Source of the DNA: Desulfotruncus alcoholivorax DSM 16058
Lineage (GTDB): Bacteria > Bacillota > Desulfotomaculia > Desulfotomaculales > Desulfallaceae
DNA: 38,065 bases
Assembly (NCBI RefSeq): GCF_000430885.1
Contig: NZ_AUMW01000034.1
Span: 1 to 38,065 of the forward strand
Reading direction: 5' to 3'
Below the pieces are notes generated by a model. The model made no database searches. It was given only the letters and a program-made list of their open reading frames with translations, and was not told the DNA's origin. Of this stretch, positions 1-6,839 are shown piece after piece. The position numbers and the translations under genes were made by a program. Positions within the stretch are counted from its first letter, which is position 1, and every line of letters starts with the position of its first letter.

Positions 1-1
1 A

Positions 2-136
2 ATCGGAGCCCTGCTCATGGAGCTTGACGATAAGTGGGCAACCGGTAGAAAGTATCTGGATATGAGCGAATACCTGCAGTGGCGAAAAGAGCAAAACCTT
101 GCCTGCCATCGAAGTAATGTCGCTTATATCCGATAA
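2..136 (+). CDS. IS256-family transposase, C-terminal fragment (cut by window edge)
   Basis: An open frame enters from the left edge and stops at TAA 134-136. The 44 visible residues include LLMELDDKWATGRKYLDMSE, a C-terminal signature of IS256/mutator-type DDE transposases (dimer or tetramer of transposase acting on the inverted repeats of its own element). The catalytic DDE residues lie upstream, outside the window, so whether the enzyme is intact cannot be told. It is followed directly by the element's non-coding tail and terminal repeat. Confidence 0.8.
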   Translation: MGALLMELDDKWATGRKYLDMSEYLQWRKEQNLACHRSNVAYIR

Positions 137-161
137 AAATAAGGCCAATATATTTACCCTT

Positions 162-284
162 GAACACCGCTTGTCAACCGTTACCAGCGGAGCCGTGCGC
201 CTGTCAAGGGTCCGCGAAGCGGAGGCGCAAGCCTTTACCCTTGACTGGCGCATGGCGAGCTGGATAATTTAAGTGGCGGTGTTC
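162..284. repeat. Palindrome-bounded GC-rich segment in the IS256 tail
   Basis: GAACACCGC (162-170) and GCGGTGTTC (276-284) are perfect inverted arms enclosing about 105 bases. Inside, GTCAAGGGT and ACCCTTGAC form a second inverted pair, and TTACCCTTGA occurs twice in direct orientation (154-163 and 235-244). The segment is more GC-rich than its surroundings and lies between the transposase stop and the terminal repeat. It may be a structured RNA, a transcription barrier or a small nested insertion. No coding potential is seen. Confidence 0.4.
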
Positions 285-411
285 AGGTTAAAATGCTAGC
301 TGAGGAATTTTACACAACAATTTGGACTTGATCAGGTTTTGCGCCGGTTAACTTATAATTTATAATTAGTAAGATTAAAGGGGCAAATGGGTTTTGATTG
401 GAGGATAATAA

Positions 412-486
412 ATGGAATGGATTTTATATTTGATGGCCGGCTTTATAGGCTTTACCCTGGCTAAGATATTGATGCGAAAAAAGTAA
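412..486 (+). CDS. Predicted 24-residue single-pass membrane peptide
   Basis: ATG 412-414 is preceded by TTGGAGGATAATAA, a strong Shine-Dalgarno sequence at good spacing. The frame encodes 24 residues: MEW, a hydrophobic stretch of about 17 residues (ILYLMAGFIGFTLAKIL), and a basic MRKK tail, the usual shape of a small inner-membrane peptide with its C-terminus in the cytoplasm. It sits alone between the IS256 end and ybaK. No family is recognised. It could be a chance ORF, but the ribosome site together with the transmembrane composition makes translation plausible. Confidence 0.4.
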   Translation: MEWILYLMAGFIGFTLAKILMRKK

Positions 487-578
487 GATAACAATATGCT
501 AACCGTGGGCAATATTATTTAAGGCGGGTTTTAGATAAATAAAAACATACCTCTTATGTTTACGAAAGGATAATGAAT

Positions 579-1061
579 ATGGCAAAGTCTAAATTTCCTG
601 TGACCCCGGCCATACGCGTATTAAGAGAAGCGAACGCAGTGTACGGAGAGCATCTTTATAATTATAAAGAAAAAGGCGGCACAGCAGTTTCTTCAAAGGA
701 ATTAGGCGTAGATGAACATTATATGATTAAAACTATCGTTATGGAGGATGAAAATAAAAACCCTTTAATTTGTTTGATGCATGGTGATGCGGAAATTTCC
801 ACCAAGCAGCTGGCGCGTACCATAGGTGTTAGGAACATTACTCCCTGCACTCCGGAAACTGCCAATAAACATACCGGTTACTTGGTTGGAGGTACCTCAC
901 CTTTTGGGACGCGTAAAAAAATGCCAATATACATGGAAGAAACTATTCAAGAGCTTCCTATTATATATATTAACGGTGGTAAACGAGGTTATCTTGTAAG
1001 TATGGACCCCAAGGAGGTTATTCGTATCCTTAAGCCAACTATGGTTAATGTTAAAATTTAA
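579..1061 (+). CDS. ybaK: YbaK/ProX-type aminoacyl-tRNA deacylase (Cys-tRNA deacylase)
   Basis: The protein is about 160 residues, the normal length for the YbaK/EbsC family. These cytoplasmic enzymes hydrolyse mischarged Cys-tRNA(Pro) or related aminoacyl-tRNAs in trans. Family features visible are the N-terminal PAIRVL segment, the central KTIVMEDENK strand, and the YLVGGTSPFGTRKKMPIYMEE block with the conserved GGTSPFG loop. The frame is open from an ATG at 573, but the AGGA ribosome site at 567-570 is only 2 bases from that codon and 8 from the ATG at 579, so 579 is preferred. It converges on the acyl-CoA synthetase gene and shares a terminator with it. It looks like a housekeeping gene unrelated to the catabolic cluster. 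Confidence 0.85.
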   Translation: MAKSKFPVTPAIRVLREANAVYGEHLYNYKEKGGTAVSSKELGVDEHYMIKTIVMEDENKNPLICLMHGDAEISTKQLARTIGVRNITPCTPETANKHTGYLVGGTSPFGTRKKMPIYMEETIQELPIIYINGGKRGYLVSMDPKEVIRILKPTMVNVKI

Positions 1062-1065
1062 TGCC

Positions 1066-1103
1066 AATAAATTTGCCGCGGGATGTACCGCGGCAAATTT
1101 ATT
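1066..1103. terminator. Bidirectional terminator between ybaK and the ADP-forming synthetase gene
   Basis: A perfect 16-base-pair stem (arms 1066-1081 and 1088-1103) with loop GATGTA. The stem core GCCGCGG is flanked by AT-rich ends that give T-runs in both directions. It begins 5 bases after the ybaK stop and overlaps the stop codon of the convergent gene, so it can serve both. Confidence 0.85.
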
Positions 1104-3231
1104 CTTTAAAAACAATTACAGCATCTGCTGCTTTGACACCCATTCGTTCTGGATAGACAATTAGAGGGTTAATGTCTAATTCTTTTATGTTATCTCCTAA
1201 TGCTACAGCCAGGTTTGATACCTTCATTATTACATCAGCCAGAGCATTAATGTCTGCAGGTTGCTTGCCCCGTACACCTTTAAGCAGCTGGTACCCCTTG
1301 ATTTCTTTAATCATATCCATGGCGTCTCCGGGGCTTAATGGTGCCACGCGGAAAGAAACATCCTTTAATACCTCAACAAATATGCCGCCCAGTCCGAACA
1401 TAACTGTAGGTCCAAATACCGGATCCCTGGTAACCCCGATAATAACTTCCGTGCCTTCCGGGAGCATTTCCTGCACCAGCACCCCGTTTATTCCAGCCCC
1501 TGGTTTATATTGATTCGCGTTTTGTAGCACTTTATGATAAGCTACCTTAACCTCTTCCGCAGATTTTAAATTAAGGGCAATGGCTCCGGCTTCTGTTTTG
1601 TGTAAAATATCAGGGGAATCTATTTTTACTGCTACCGGATAGCCGATTCTTTCAGCCAATGCTACCGCTTCCTCCTCGGAGTTGGCAATGCCTCCGGCTG
1701 TTACAGGAATGCCAAACTTTGCAAGTATGTCCTTTGACTGGCCTTCACTCAAAGCACCCTTTAAATTCCTCATGTCCTCTTCAAGCCCGGGAGCATCAGG
1801 CACTGCATATTCTGCTTTTTGCCTTTTGCGCAAAAATTCGGCATAATCAGCAAGATGGGCAATAGCCCTAACCGCCTGAGCTGTATTTAACAACACCGGC
1901 ACGCCTGCCCGTCGCAGCTCCTTTATCCCTTCCTCTTCCTCCTGCCCTGGAAATACCCACGGACACATAACCATGGTTTTATCAGTGGAATTATAGTATT
2001 CAATAACTTTTCGGGCTATTTCCACCCCGTAGGGCTCACGGAAGTCAAAATTGCCCAAAATAATATCAATATTATCCTCCTTTAGCAATGCTTCAAAGCA
2101 GGTCATTAACATTTCAGGATTGGTAACGTACTGTGCGGTAAGGTCTATTGGATTTTGGGCAGAAGCAAAAAACGGCAGTGCAGCTTCCATTTTTGCAACT
2201 GCTTCCTCGCTGAAAGGCGGAAGGGTCAAGCCAAGTCGCTCACTCATGTCAGCCAGGGTTACCCCGGCACCCCCTGAAACAGTCAGCACGGCGACATTTC
2301 TTCCCTTTGGTAAACGACCTGCCGATATAATGGGCACAAAAGAGATTAATTCTTCCGGACCGTCAATCCTGATGATGCCAGTTTGTTTGAAAAAGGCGTC
2401 ATAAATCCTGTCTTCCCCAGCCAAAGAACCAGTATGGGAGGATGCAGCCCTGGCTCCGGTCGAACTGCGACCTACTTTCATAATCATTATCGGTTTACCA
2501 ACTTTTGCTGCCTCATTGGCAACACGGCGCATTAGCCGCCCATCCTTTGCCCCTTCAAGGTACCCGCCCAGAACCCTAGTTTTATCATCATGGACCATAT
2601 AGCCTAAAAAGTCAGCAAATTCAAGGTCAGCTTCGTTTCCGACACTTACAAAATAGCTTAAACCAATTCCACTATAAAGTGCCTGAGCATAGATTAAGGC
2701 GCCAAAAGCGCCGCTCTGGGTGACAAAGCCTACAGTTCTGGGATCTATATCGGGAATGTTGACAATAAAAGCAAAAGAAGCCATCACTCCGTTTGTCGTA
2801 TTGACAACACCAAGACAATTGGGGCCACACAGCCGTAGTCCGGAACGCCTGGCTAATTCAGTAATTTTTCGCTGCTCTTGTTGACCTTGCGGCCCAACTT
2901 CGGCAAAACCGGAACTAAAAATAATTGCACCTTTGACACCCTTTTCAACGCATTGCTCCAGGGTATTATAAACGCCTGCGGCAGGCACGCTGATAACCGC
3001 TAAATCCACAGGTCCGGGTATGCTAGCCAGGGTTGGGTAGCATTTTATTCCGGAAATGGATTCGTATTTAGGGTTAACGGGGTATATCTTGCCTTTATAA
3101 CCTTTATCAATTAAAGCATGCAGCGGCCTGCCGCTGGGCTTTCTTGGATCGTTTGAAGCTCCGATAAGGGCGATAGCCTCCGGTTCAAAAAAAGCCTTTA
3201 GCGGTTCAAATTCATTTTTGTTTGGAAACAT
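1099..3231 (-). CDS. ADP-forming acyl-CoA synthetase (acetate--CoA ligase family, fused alpha-beta)
   Basis: The 710-residue protein has the fused two-subunit layout. An N-terminal CoA-binding Rossmann domain (about 10-100, IGASNDPRKPSG) is followed by succinyl-CoA-ligase-like domains (FVTQSGAFG about 169-177), the phosphohistidine loop SSHTGSLAGED with His266, and a C-terminal ATP-grasp domain (about 490-705). The family converts acyl-CoA, ADP and phosphate to acid, CoA and ATP, reversibly. In this setting it may harvest ATP from acetyl-CoA made by the thiolases (inference). The frame is open from 3273, but GGAGG at 3241-3245 lies 9 bases from the ATG at 3231, and the protein then begins MFPNKNEF as expected. 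Substrate acid is unknown. Confidence 0.88.
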   Translation of the reverse strand: MFPNKNEFEPLKAFFEPEAIALIGASNDPRKPSGRPLHALIDKGYKGKIYPVNPKYESISGIKCYPTLASIPGPVDLAVISVPAAGVYNTLEQCVEKGVKGAIIFSSGFAEVGPQGQQEQRKITELARRSGLRLCGPNCLGVVNTTNGVMASFAFIVNIPDIDPRTVGFVTQSGAFGALIYAQALYSGIGLSYFVSVGNEADLEFADFLGYMVHDDKTRVLGGYLEGAKDGRLMRRVANEAAKVGKPIMIMKVGRSSTGARAASSHTGSLAGEDRIYDAFFKQTGIIRIDGPEELISFVPIISAGRLPKGRNVAVLTVSGGAGVTLADMSERLGLTLPPFSEEAVAKMEAALPFFASAQNPIDLTAQYVTNPEMLMTCFEALLKEDNIDIILGNFDFREPYGVEIARKVIEYYNSTDKTMVMCPWVFPGQEEEEGIKELRRAGVPVLLNTAQAVRAIAHLADYAEFLRKRQKAEYAVPDAPGLEEDMRNLKGALSEGQSKDILAKFGIPVTAGGIANSEEEAVALAERIGYPVAVKIDSPDILHKTEAGAIALNLKSAEEVKVAYHKVLQNANQYKPGAGINGVLVQEMLPEGTEVIIGVTRDPVFGPTVMFGLGGIFVEVLKDVSFRVAPLSPGDAMDMIKEIKGYQLLKGVRGKQPADINALADVIMKVSNLAVALGDNIKELDINPLIVYPERMGVKAADAVIVFKE

Positions 3232-3300
3232 TGATATGCACCTCCAGAGGAATGTTAACACAAAATAATACAAGTATTAATTTAGCCAGTGGTACAAACC

Positions 3301-3334
3301 GTTTAGTACTTTAACTAATGTTAAAATACTAAAC
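3301..3334. repeat. 15-bp imperfect inverted repeat, candidate operator
   Basis: Arms GTTTAGTACTTTAAC (3301-3315) and GTTAAAATACTAAAC (3320-3334) differ at one position and are separated by TAAT. The site lies about 70 bases upstream of the synthetase start and about 400 upstream of the -24/-12 promoter. Because it is AT-rich and lacks a T-run it is a better protein-binding candidate than a terminator. Confidence 0.5.
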
Positions 3335-3354
3335 ACAATAATATTAGAGATAAA

Positions 3355-3390
3355 GCGGTATATGGGCCAGAATGCCGGCCTATATACCGC
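3355..3390. repeat. 14-bp inverted repeat with GC-rich centre
   Basis: Arms GCGGTATATGGGCC (3355-3368) and GGCCTATATACCGC (3377-3390) pair at 13 of 14 positions, the exception being a G-U pair, with an 8-base loop. No T-run follows on either strand, so it is unlikely to be a simple terminator. It may be an upstream activator site for the sigma-54 promoter or an operator for the divergent synthetase gene. Confidence 0.45.
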
Positions 3391-3727
3391 ATAGCATTTC
3401 TAATGGCATTATTAATCAAAGCAATGTAAATTTTCCCTTAGATGGTTTTGGCAAATCATCTTCATTATATCTTGTCAGTTAATTTAAAAAATTAAAAATT
3501 TATTATACTTCCTTAATTGTAACAAATGCAAATCTTATACCAGTCAATAATCAAGAAGTACATAATACATTCCTGTTAAATTATTACCAAATAAATATCA
3601 GGTTTCAAGATGAAATAGGTTTGTTTAGAATTTGAACATTTTTAAATGAATTTTTCTAAAAAGAGCAGTTGATAAATATAAGAAGTATTGGTAATTTTCA
3701 AATAACGCGGGGCTATGCTGAAGCCTT

Positions 3728-3743
3728 TGGCATAAAACTTGCT
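3728..3743 (+). promoter_or_regulatory. Sigma-54 (-24/-12) promoter of the beta-oxidation operon
   Basis: TGGCATAAAACTTGCT matches the TGGCAYR-N4-TTGCW consensus fully, with exact GG-N10-GC spacing. Transcription would start near 3755, about 67 bases before the dehydrogenase ATG at 3822. The site lies inside an open frame that extends upstream of that gene, which argues against the longer protein. Confidence 0.8.
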
Positions 3744-3821
3744 ACATTTATATCAAAGGTGTGGTCAATGTTTTCAAATAGATTTAATCAAATAAAAAAC
3801 TTAAGGAGAGGTGTAGTAAAC

Positions 3822-4694
3822 ATGACAATACCAGGCGTAAGCAAGATTTGTGTAGTGGGTGCGGGGAACATGGGGCACCAAATTGCTCTATGCTGTGCCA
3901 TCGCAGGCTATCAGGTAAAATGCATTGATGTAAATGAAGAAATTTTGAAAAAGGCGGAAGCCTTTGCTGACGATTACCTTCCCAAGCGGGTAGCCAAAGG
4001 CAAAATGACTGAGGAAGCTGCCAAGCAGGCAAGAGCCAACATTTCTTTTACCGGTGATCTTAAAGAAGCCGCATATGACGCAGACGTTGTCATTGAAGCA
4101 ATCCTGGAAAAAATAGATCTCAAATTAAAAGTATTTGCCCAGTTGGATGAGATTTGCCCCCCGCATACCATTCTGGCAACCAACAGCTCTTTTATCGTGA
4201 GTTCAAGAATTGCTCCTGCCACCAAGCGGCCGGAAAAAGTATGCAACATGCACTTCTTTAACCCAGCGCTGGTAATGAAACTGGTTGAAGTTGTAAACGG
4301 ACCGCATACCTCTGACGAAACAGCCCAGACCATTTATGACCTGGCCAAGGATATCGGTAAGGTTCCCGTGATGCTGAAAAAAGAAATTGACGGGTTTTTG
4401 GTCAACCGCATCGTTTCTGCCATCAACCACGAAGCCCTGTATATTTATGACATGGGCGTAGCCTCTTATGAAGATATCGATAAAGCCGTGGTGTATGCGC
4501 TTGGACACCCGATGGGGCCCTTCCGCCTGATGGATTTAACCGGCATCGATTTAGCCTACTACATCGGTATGGAACACTACCAGGCAAACGGAGACCCTGC
4601 TCACAAGCCTTCCCCAATTATTGTTGAGAAGTTTGTTAAAAAAGAGTGGGGCGAAAAAACGGGAAAAGGCTTCTACGACTATACCAAAAAATAG
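3822..4694 (+). CDS. hbd: 3-hydroxybutyryl-CoA dehydrogenase
   Basis: The 290-residue protein has normal length for the family and oxidises (S)-3-hydroxyacyl-CoA to 3-oxoacyl-CoA with NAD. An N-terminal Rossmann fold carries VVGAGNMG (11-18). Catalytic residues are in place: Ser122/Ser123 in TNSSF, His144 in MHFFNP, Glu156 and Asn195 in FLVNR. The C-terminal helical domain ends in the usual GKGFYDY. The ATG at 3822 follows AAGGAGAGGTG. A frame is open back to 3669, but that extension spans the -24/-12 promoter and has no family similarity. It is the first gene of the operon with thiolase, hydratase and acyl-CoA dehydrogenase. Confidence 0.92.
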   Translation: MTIPGVSKICVVGAGNMGHQIALCCAIAGYQVKCIDVNEEILKKAEAFADDYLPKRVAKGKMTEEAAKQARANISFTGDLKEAAYDADVVIEAILEKIDLKLKVFAQLDEICPPHTILATNSSFIVSSRIAPATKRPEKVCNMHFFNPALVMKLVEVVNGPHTSDETAQTIYDLAKDIGKVPVMLKKEIDGFLVNRIVSAINHEALYIYDMGVASYEDIDKAVVYALGHPMGPFRLMDLTGIDLAYYIGMEHYQANGDPAHKPSPIIVEKFVKKEWGEKTGKGFYDYTKK

Positions 4695-4789
4695 TTGCAA
4701 CTCGGTTTACATTACACTGGCTGATTCAACAAGAAGGGCGGCCATGCTATGAAGGAGGTCGCCCGACTTAATTGAAAGGAGGCAGCATG

Positions 4790-5968
4790 ATGCGTGAAGC
4801 TGTAATAGTTAGCGCCGCCAGGACCGCCATAGCCAAGGAAAACGGCGCTCTCAGGGATGTCCCCCCGGAGGCGCTGGCCGCTGTTGTTATGAAAGAAGCA
4901 GTTGCCAGAAGTGGTCTGCAGAAACCTGAGCTGATAGATGAGGTAATTTTCGGCCACTGCCTGGGAGCGCCGGGTTGCCTTGGCCGCATGTCCTTGCTGA
5001 TGGCCGGACTACCCATGGAAATCCCTGCTATCACTATAGACCGCCAGTGCGGTTCCGGGTCTACTGCTGTAAACCTGGCTGCCACTCATATCAGGGCCGA
5101 AGTGGGTGACATCTACCTGGCCGGTGGGGTGGAAAGCATGACCCGCCAGCCTTATTTATTGGAAAAACCAACTGCGGCTTACCAGCGGGTAGCACCCAGT
5201 TTTATTAAGCGTGCGCTGAGCCCCCGGGAAATTGGCGATCCCCCTATGGGTATAACCGCAGAAAATGTAGCTGAACGTTTCAATATCCCCCGGGAAGAGC
5301 AGGATGAATTCGGTTATCTGAGTCAGGTTAAAGCTGGCCGGGCTCTACGAGAAGGAAGATTTAAAGAGCAAATTGTTCCGGTTGTGATCCCGCAAAAGAA
5401 AGGCGAACCCGTAGTATTTGAAGTCGATGAACACCCCCGTCCCAACACAACGTTGGAAGCATTGGCCAAACTGCGCCCCGTTTTCAAAAAAGACGGCACA
5501 GTCACCGCCGGCACATCCTCGGGCATTAACGATGGGGCCGGTGCATTGCTGATTACCTCCCGTGAAAAGGCGGAGGAGTTAGGATTAAAACCAATGGCTT
5601 TTATCCGGGCATATGGGGCAGGCGGCGTTGATCCCAACATAATGGGTATGGGGCCTGTACCTGCCACCCGCAAGGCACTGGCCATGGCCGGTTTGACCAT
5701 TGACCAGTTAGATGTCATCGAACTTAATGAGGCCTTTGCCTCCCAGGCTTTGGCCTGCTGCAAGGAACTCGGCATAAACTGGCGGGATCAGGAGAAATTT
5801 AATCCCAATGGCGGCGCGATTGCCCTTGGTCACCCCATTGCCGGGTCACTGGCCATACTGACTGTAAAGGCAGTATATGAACTGCACAGAAGAGATGGCC
5901 GGTATGCGCTAATCACGGCCTGTTGCGGTGGCGGTCAGGGAGTAGCAACTATAATTGAAAAGTGCTAG
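4790..5968 (+). CDS. Acetyl-CoA acetyltransferase (thiolase)
   Basis: About 392 residues, usual for thiolases that cleave 3-oxoacyl-CoA with CoA. The nucleophilic Cys87 lies in DRQCGSGS. NEAFASQ, the histidine loop GGAIALGHPIAGS and the second cysteine in CCGGGQG are all present. The loop reads GHPIAGS rather than the common GHPLGASG, which may reflect chain-length preference. The AGGAGG at 4777-4782 favours the ATG at 4790 (spacing 7); a tandem ATG at 4787 and an upstream TTG at 4772 are less likely. It lies 95 bases after the dehydrogenase gene in the same direction. Confidence 0.9.
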   Translation: MREAVIVSAARTAIAKENGALRDVPPEALAAVVMKEAVARSGLQKPELIDEVIFGHCLGAPGCLGRMSLLMAGLPMEIPAITIDRQCGSGSTAVNLAATHIRAEVGDIYLAGGVESMTRQPYLLEKPTAAYQRVAPSFIKRALSPREIGDPPMGITAENVAERFNIPREEQDEFGYLSQVKAGRALREGRFKEQIVPVVIPQKKGEPVVFEVDEHPRPNTTLEALAKLRPVFKKDGTVTAGTSSGINDGAGALLITSREKAEELGLKPMAFIRAYGAGGVDPNIMGMGPVPATRKALAMAGLTIDQLDVIELNEAFASQALACCKELGINWRDQEKFNPNGGAIALGHPIAGSLAILTVKAVYELHRRDGRYALITACCGGGQGVATIIEKC

Positions 5969-6039
5969 GCTTTTTTACTGCCACGTCGTTTCACTCCGCG
6001 CAAAGACAAACTTCTAAATAGTGATAGGAGGTAAATTTT

Positions 6040-6813
6040 GTGGAGTACACTAAATTAATTGTGGAAAAGCAAGATGGTTATATCGTTGCCGCAATTAACA
6101 ATCCCCCCGCGAACGCACTGGGACAACCTGTTCTTGCGGACCTGAACGCTTTGCTTGATGAAAGCCTTAATGACAAAGAAGTCAGGGCTATAGTGATAAC
6201 CGGTTCCGGTGAAAAATTGTTCTCTGCGGGTGCTGACATTACGGAGTTTGCGTCGATCCAGGCCGGCGGGGCTCCTAAGATCAGCGGCCATGATGTATTT
6301 CTAAAGATAGAAAATTATCCCAAGCCGGTTATCGCTGCTATTCAAGGCAGTGCTTTTGGCGGCGGCAATGAGCTGGCTATGAGCTGTCACCTGAGAATTT
6401 TATCCGCATCGGCAAAAATCGGCCTGCCGGAAGTAAAGCTGGGTATCATCCCCGGTTGGGGCGGTACTCAACGTCTTCCCAGGCTGATTGGTAAAACCAA
6501 AGCTTTGGAAGTCATGCTTACGGGGGATCCATTAAGTGCCGAAGAAGCACTCAACTACGGTTTGGTCAATAAAGTAGTTCCTGCCGACCAGGTTCTCAAT
6601 GAAGCAAAGGCCCTGGCAGCAAAACTGGCAAAAGGCGCCCCTATTGCAATTAGAGAAATTCTAAAGGCGGTAACACAGGGGCTTAATACAACTATCGAAG
6701 AGGGAATTAAAATAGAACAAGCTGGTTCCGCAGTTGTGTTCGCCAGTGAAGACGCTAAAGAAGGCGGCATGGCTTTCTTCCAAAAGAGACCGCCGAATTT
6801 CCAGGGAAAATAA
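6040..6813 (+). CDS. Enoyl-CoA hydratase (crotonase family)
   Basis: A 257-residue crotonase-fold protein hydrating 2-enoyl-CoA to 3-hydroxyacyl-CoA. The oxyanion-hole segments are SAGADITEF (62-70) and GSAFGGGNELA, which carries Glu111. The second catalytic Glu131 is in GLPEVKLGIIPGWGGTQRL, so both acid-base glutamates of a true hydratase are present. Translation starts at GTG 6040, 8 bases after AGGAGG. It lies between thiolase and acyl-CoA dehydrogenase genes, the expected neighbours for short-chain beta-oxidation. Crotonyl-CoA is the likely substrate, by context. Confidence 0.9.
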   Translation: MEYTKLIVEKQDGYIVAAINNPPANALGQPVLADLNALLDESLNDKEVRAIVITGSGEKLFSAGADITEFASIQAGGAPKISGHDVFLKIENYPKPVIAAIQGSAFGGGNELAMSCHLRILSASAKIGLPEVKLGIIPGWGGTQRLPRLIGKTKALEVMLTGDPLSAEEALNYGLVNKVVPADQVLNEAKALAAKLAKGAPIAIREILKAVTQGLNTTIEEGIKIEQAGSAVVFASEDAKEGGMAFFQKRPPNFQGK

Positions 6814-6839
6814 ATATTTAACATAAAGGAGAGCAAAGA

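Larger units (their letters stand above)
1..333 (+). mobile_element. IS256-family insertion sequence, right end (left part outside window)
   Basis: The segment holds the last 44 codons of an IS256-type transposase (2-136), a 170-base non-coding tail, and a terminal sequence at about 302-333 that ends in GGACTTGATC. An AT-rich TTTACACAA-type core followed by GGACTT at the tip is the usual layout of IS256-family terminal inverted repeats. The other end lies outside the window, so the repeat pairing and target duplication cannot be checked. The exact right boundary is inferred from that terminal motif. Confidence 0.75.
3232..3727. other. Divergent intergenic region, no gene, two imperfect palindromes
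   Basis: About 500 AT-rich bases separate the leftward synthetase gene from the rightward sigma-54 promoter. No ORF with a ribosome site was found. It contains two adjacent inverted repeats (3301-3334 and 3355-3390), listed separately, which are candidate regulator-binding or RNA-hairpin sites. Confidence 0.7.

Noticed and set aside
3354-3370. Minus-strand TGGCCCATATACCGCT as a sigma-54 promoter for the ADP-forming synthetase gene
   Set aside because: Spacing is right, but the -12 box is CCGCT rather than TTGCT and the site is part of a palindrome.
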